The translations under genes were made by a program, and so were the position numbers. From contig JAAXIR010000156.1 of NCBI GenBank assembly GCA_012270265.1, positions 1-8,290 on the forward strand: 8,290 nucleotides of DNA. Direction: 5' to 3'. A model generated the notes under the pieces. It worked only from the letters and a program-made list of their open reading frames with translations, did not search any database and was not told where the DNA came from. Position 1 is the stretch's first letter, and the number at the start of each line of letters is the position of its first letter. This stretch comes from Candidatus Poseidoniales archaeon (GTDB lineage Archaea; Thermoplasmatota; Poseidoniia; Poseidoniales; Poseidoniaceae). This document shows, piece by piece, positions 7,181 through 8,290 of the stretch.

Positions 7181-8290
7181 TAGGATTGGTCGATGTATTC
7201 TTGACGGTCGCTTATCCCATCGCCATCCGTATCTTCGTTGTTCGAACTGGTTCCGAATGCTGATTCGAGTGCATCGCTCAGTCCATCGTTGTCGTTATCA
7301 TCAACATCAGCGCTGCTGAGTGTGTAAACCATCGTGAGCGAATCAGGGTCCTCGACCTGAAGCAATCGGCCCTCCCATTGCATGGCCGTCCCGAGATGGA
7401 GTTCATCCAAACCGATGCAATTGTTCACAGCATCAAGTAGGATTCTCTTGTCGCTACCTGGTTCGGAGAGGTACCATGTGCCATTCTCTTCAATGGCCTT
7501 GCCGTTGATTCGAACAATCTTGTTTTTGTCATAGCCCCAATCTATGGCTCCATCTCCCCAAAGAAGTGTCATCGGAGATGCCTTTTGACCCTCGGTGAGT
7601 TGTTCAACGAGCAATTCAGCTCGCATATTTTCGTCATCCCAGGCGATGGTGACCTCTGCTATTACGGCTTGACCGGCTTCGAGCCAGGTTGCACGTGGTC
7701 CCGGAATCGTGACTGCTATGCTCGTCCAACCGGGGGTGTACCCTTGAGAATCCGTAAAGTAAGCAGACTCATCTTCGACACTTGGCTCAAGTGCGTATTT
7801 CATGTACGCTGATACAGTGTAAACTTGCCCAGGGTTGTCGAAGATCGCCGAAGGGTTTGCACTAAGCAGCACCAACAAATCATCGATGGAGGATGTTGCC
7901 TCCAAATTAGGGTTCGATCCATCTCCTTTGTCAAGGCACCAGTTTGAGGATGCAGTGTTCCATACGAGTCGACCTCGCATGCGGATATCGCTTCCATTCA
8001 ATGAATCAGCGGAATCGAGATCATCTTGGCTTGGTAAGACACACAAAGGAGAGCCAGAAGAGCCCTCTAGTTGCCATTCCTCATCAAGGACGGACAATGT
8101 GCCTGCAACGTCGACGGTTCGACCAGATGAGTACATCCATGTCGATTGTGAGGACCAGTCGAGCAACGGAATTTCAATCGGGTGGTTTCTGTCGATAACA
8201 AGTTCAGGTCCTTGAACAGCCAGATTCCAACGTAACTCCCGTAGTTGGTAGTACACCACACCTGGCACGGTCACCTTTGAGCCTGCTTCA
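7180..8290 (-). CDS. Secreted or surface protein with beta-strand repeats and C-terminal calcium repeat, 5' end outside window
   Basis: The frame is open from the right edge to the TAG at 7182-7180. A GTG at 8274 is in frame but is preceded by further open codons (Glu-Ala-Gly-Ser-Lys), so it is probably an internal valine and the real start lies upstream. Counting from 8274, at least four short beta-rich modules share a V-x-GxL/GxA strand followed by a Trp-containing strand: TVDVAGTLSVLDEEWQL (53-69), RMRGRLVWNTASSNWCL (98-114), VRINGKAIEENGTWYL (254-269) and MQWEGRLLQVEDPDSL (298-313). This spacing resembles OB-fold-type barrels, but the similarity is weak. The C-terminus (325-358) is a calcium-binding repeat, DDNDNDGLSDALE and DTDGDGISDRQE, like that in the giant protein two genes downstream. 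The protein ends six residues later without a membrane helix, so any anchor must be N-terminal. Specific function is not recognisable. Confidence 0.75.
   Translation of the reverse strand, partial: EAGSKVTVPGVVYYQLRELRWNLAVQGPELVIDRNHPIEIPLLDWSSQSTWMYSSGRTVDVAGTLSVLDEEWQLEGSSGSPLCVLPSQDDLDSADSLNGSDIRMRGRLVWNTASSNWCLDKGDGSNPNLEATSSIDDLLVLLSANPSAIFDNPGQVYTVSAYMKYALEPSVEDESAYFTDSQGYTPGWTSIAVTIPGPRATWLEAGQAVIAEVTIAWDDENMRAELLVEQLTEGQKASPMTLLWGDGAIDWGYDKNKIVRINGKAIEENGTWYLSEPGSDKRILLDAVNNCIGLDELHLGTAMQWEGRLLQVEDPDSLTMVYTLSSADVDDNDNDGLSDALESAFGTSSNNEDTDGDGISDRQEYIDQS

Noticed and set aside
8272..8274. GTG at 8274 as start of the right-edge gene.
   Set aside because: The frame stays open upstream to the edge and no signal peptide or ribosome-binding sequence is seen there, so an internal valine is more likely.

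Overview
All genes that can be supported lie on the minus strand and read from the right edge toward the left. The window probably comes from a marine euryarchaeon of the Candidatus Poseidoniales (Marine Group II) type or a close relative. This is inferred from four things: an archaeal TctA-family permease of the COG1784 kind, a GGTGAT Shine-Dalgarno element, very large surface proteins with lamin-tail domains and Asp-rich calcium repeats, and a C-terminal membrane anchor followed by a short acidic cytoplasmic tail. No rRNA, tRNA, CRISPR array or mobile element is visible, and no gene-free stretch exceeds about 100 bases.

In transcription order the layout is as follows. (1) The 3' part of a secreted or surface protein (7180-8290) has repeated beta-strand modules and ends in a calcium-binding repeat; its N-terminus lies outside the window. 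(2) A 500-residue TctA-like multi-pass permease (5669-7171) has its Shine-Dalgarno element overlapping the stop codon of gene 1, so the two are very likely co-transcribed and translationally coupled. (3) After a 97-base gap with a possible TATA-like element comes a giant surface protein (719-5569). It carries about six lamin-tail domains, two intact HKD phospholipase D-like modules, Asp-rich calcium repeats, one transmembrane helix and an 84-residue cytoplasmic tail. (4) After a 40-base gap comes a Bax inhibitor-1/YccA-family membrane protein (1-678) that runs off the left edge and probably lacks only its last few residues.

The most striking local observation is an amber codon within what otherwise reads as a complete signal peptide for the giant protein: ATG at 5602, then Arg-Ile-TAG, then a hydrophobic core running straight into the annotated reading frame. 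It is either a base error, a natural nonsense mutation, or a sign that initiation or decoding is unusual.

How the genes cooperate is not proven. The order suggests a cell-surface module: a calcium-stabilised, probably glycosylated outer protein that can hydrolyse phosphodiesters, a neighbouring permease, and a second calcium-repeat surface protein. Processing of an extracellular phosphodiester polymer or lipid followed by uptake is one inference; the permease substrate cannot be read from the sequence.
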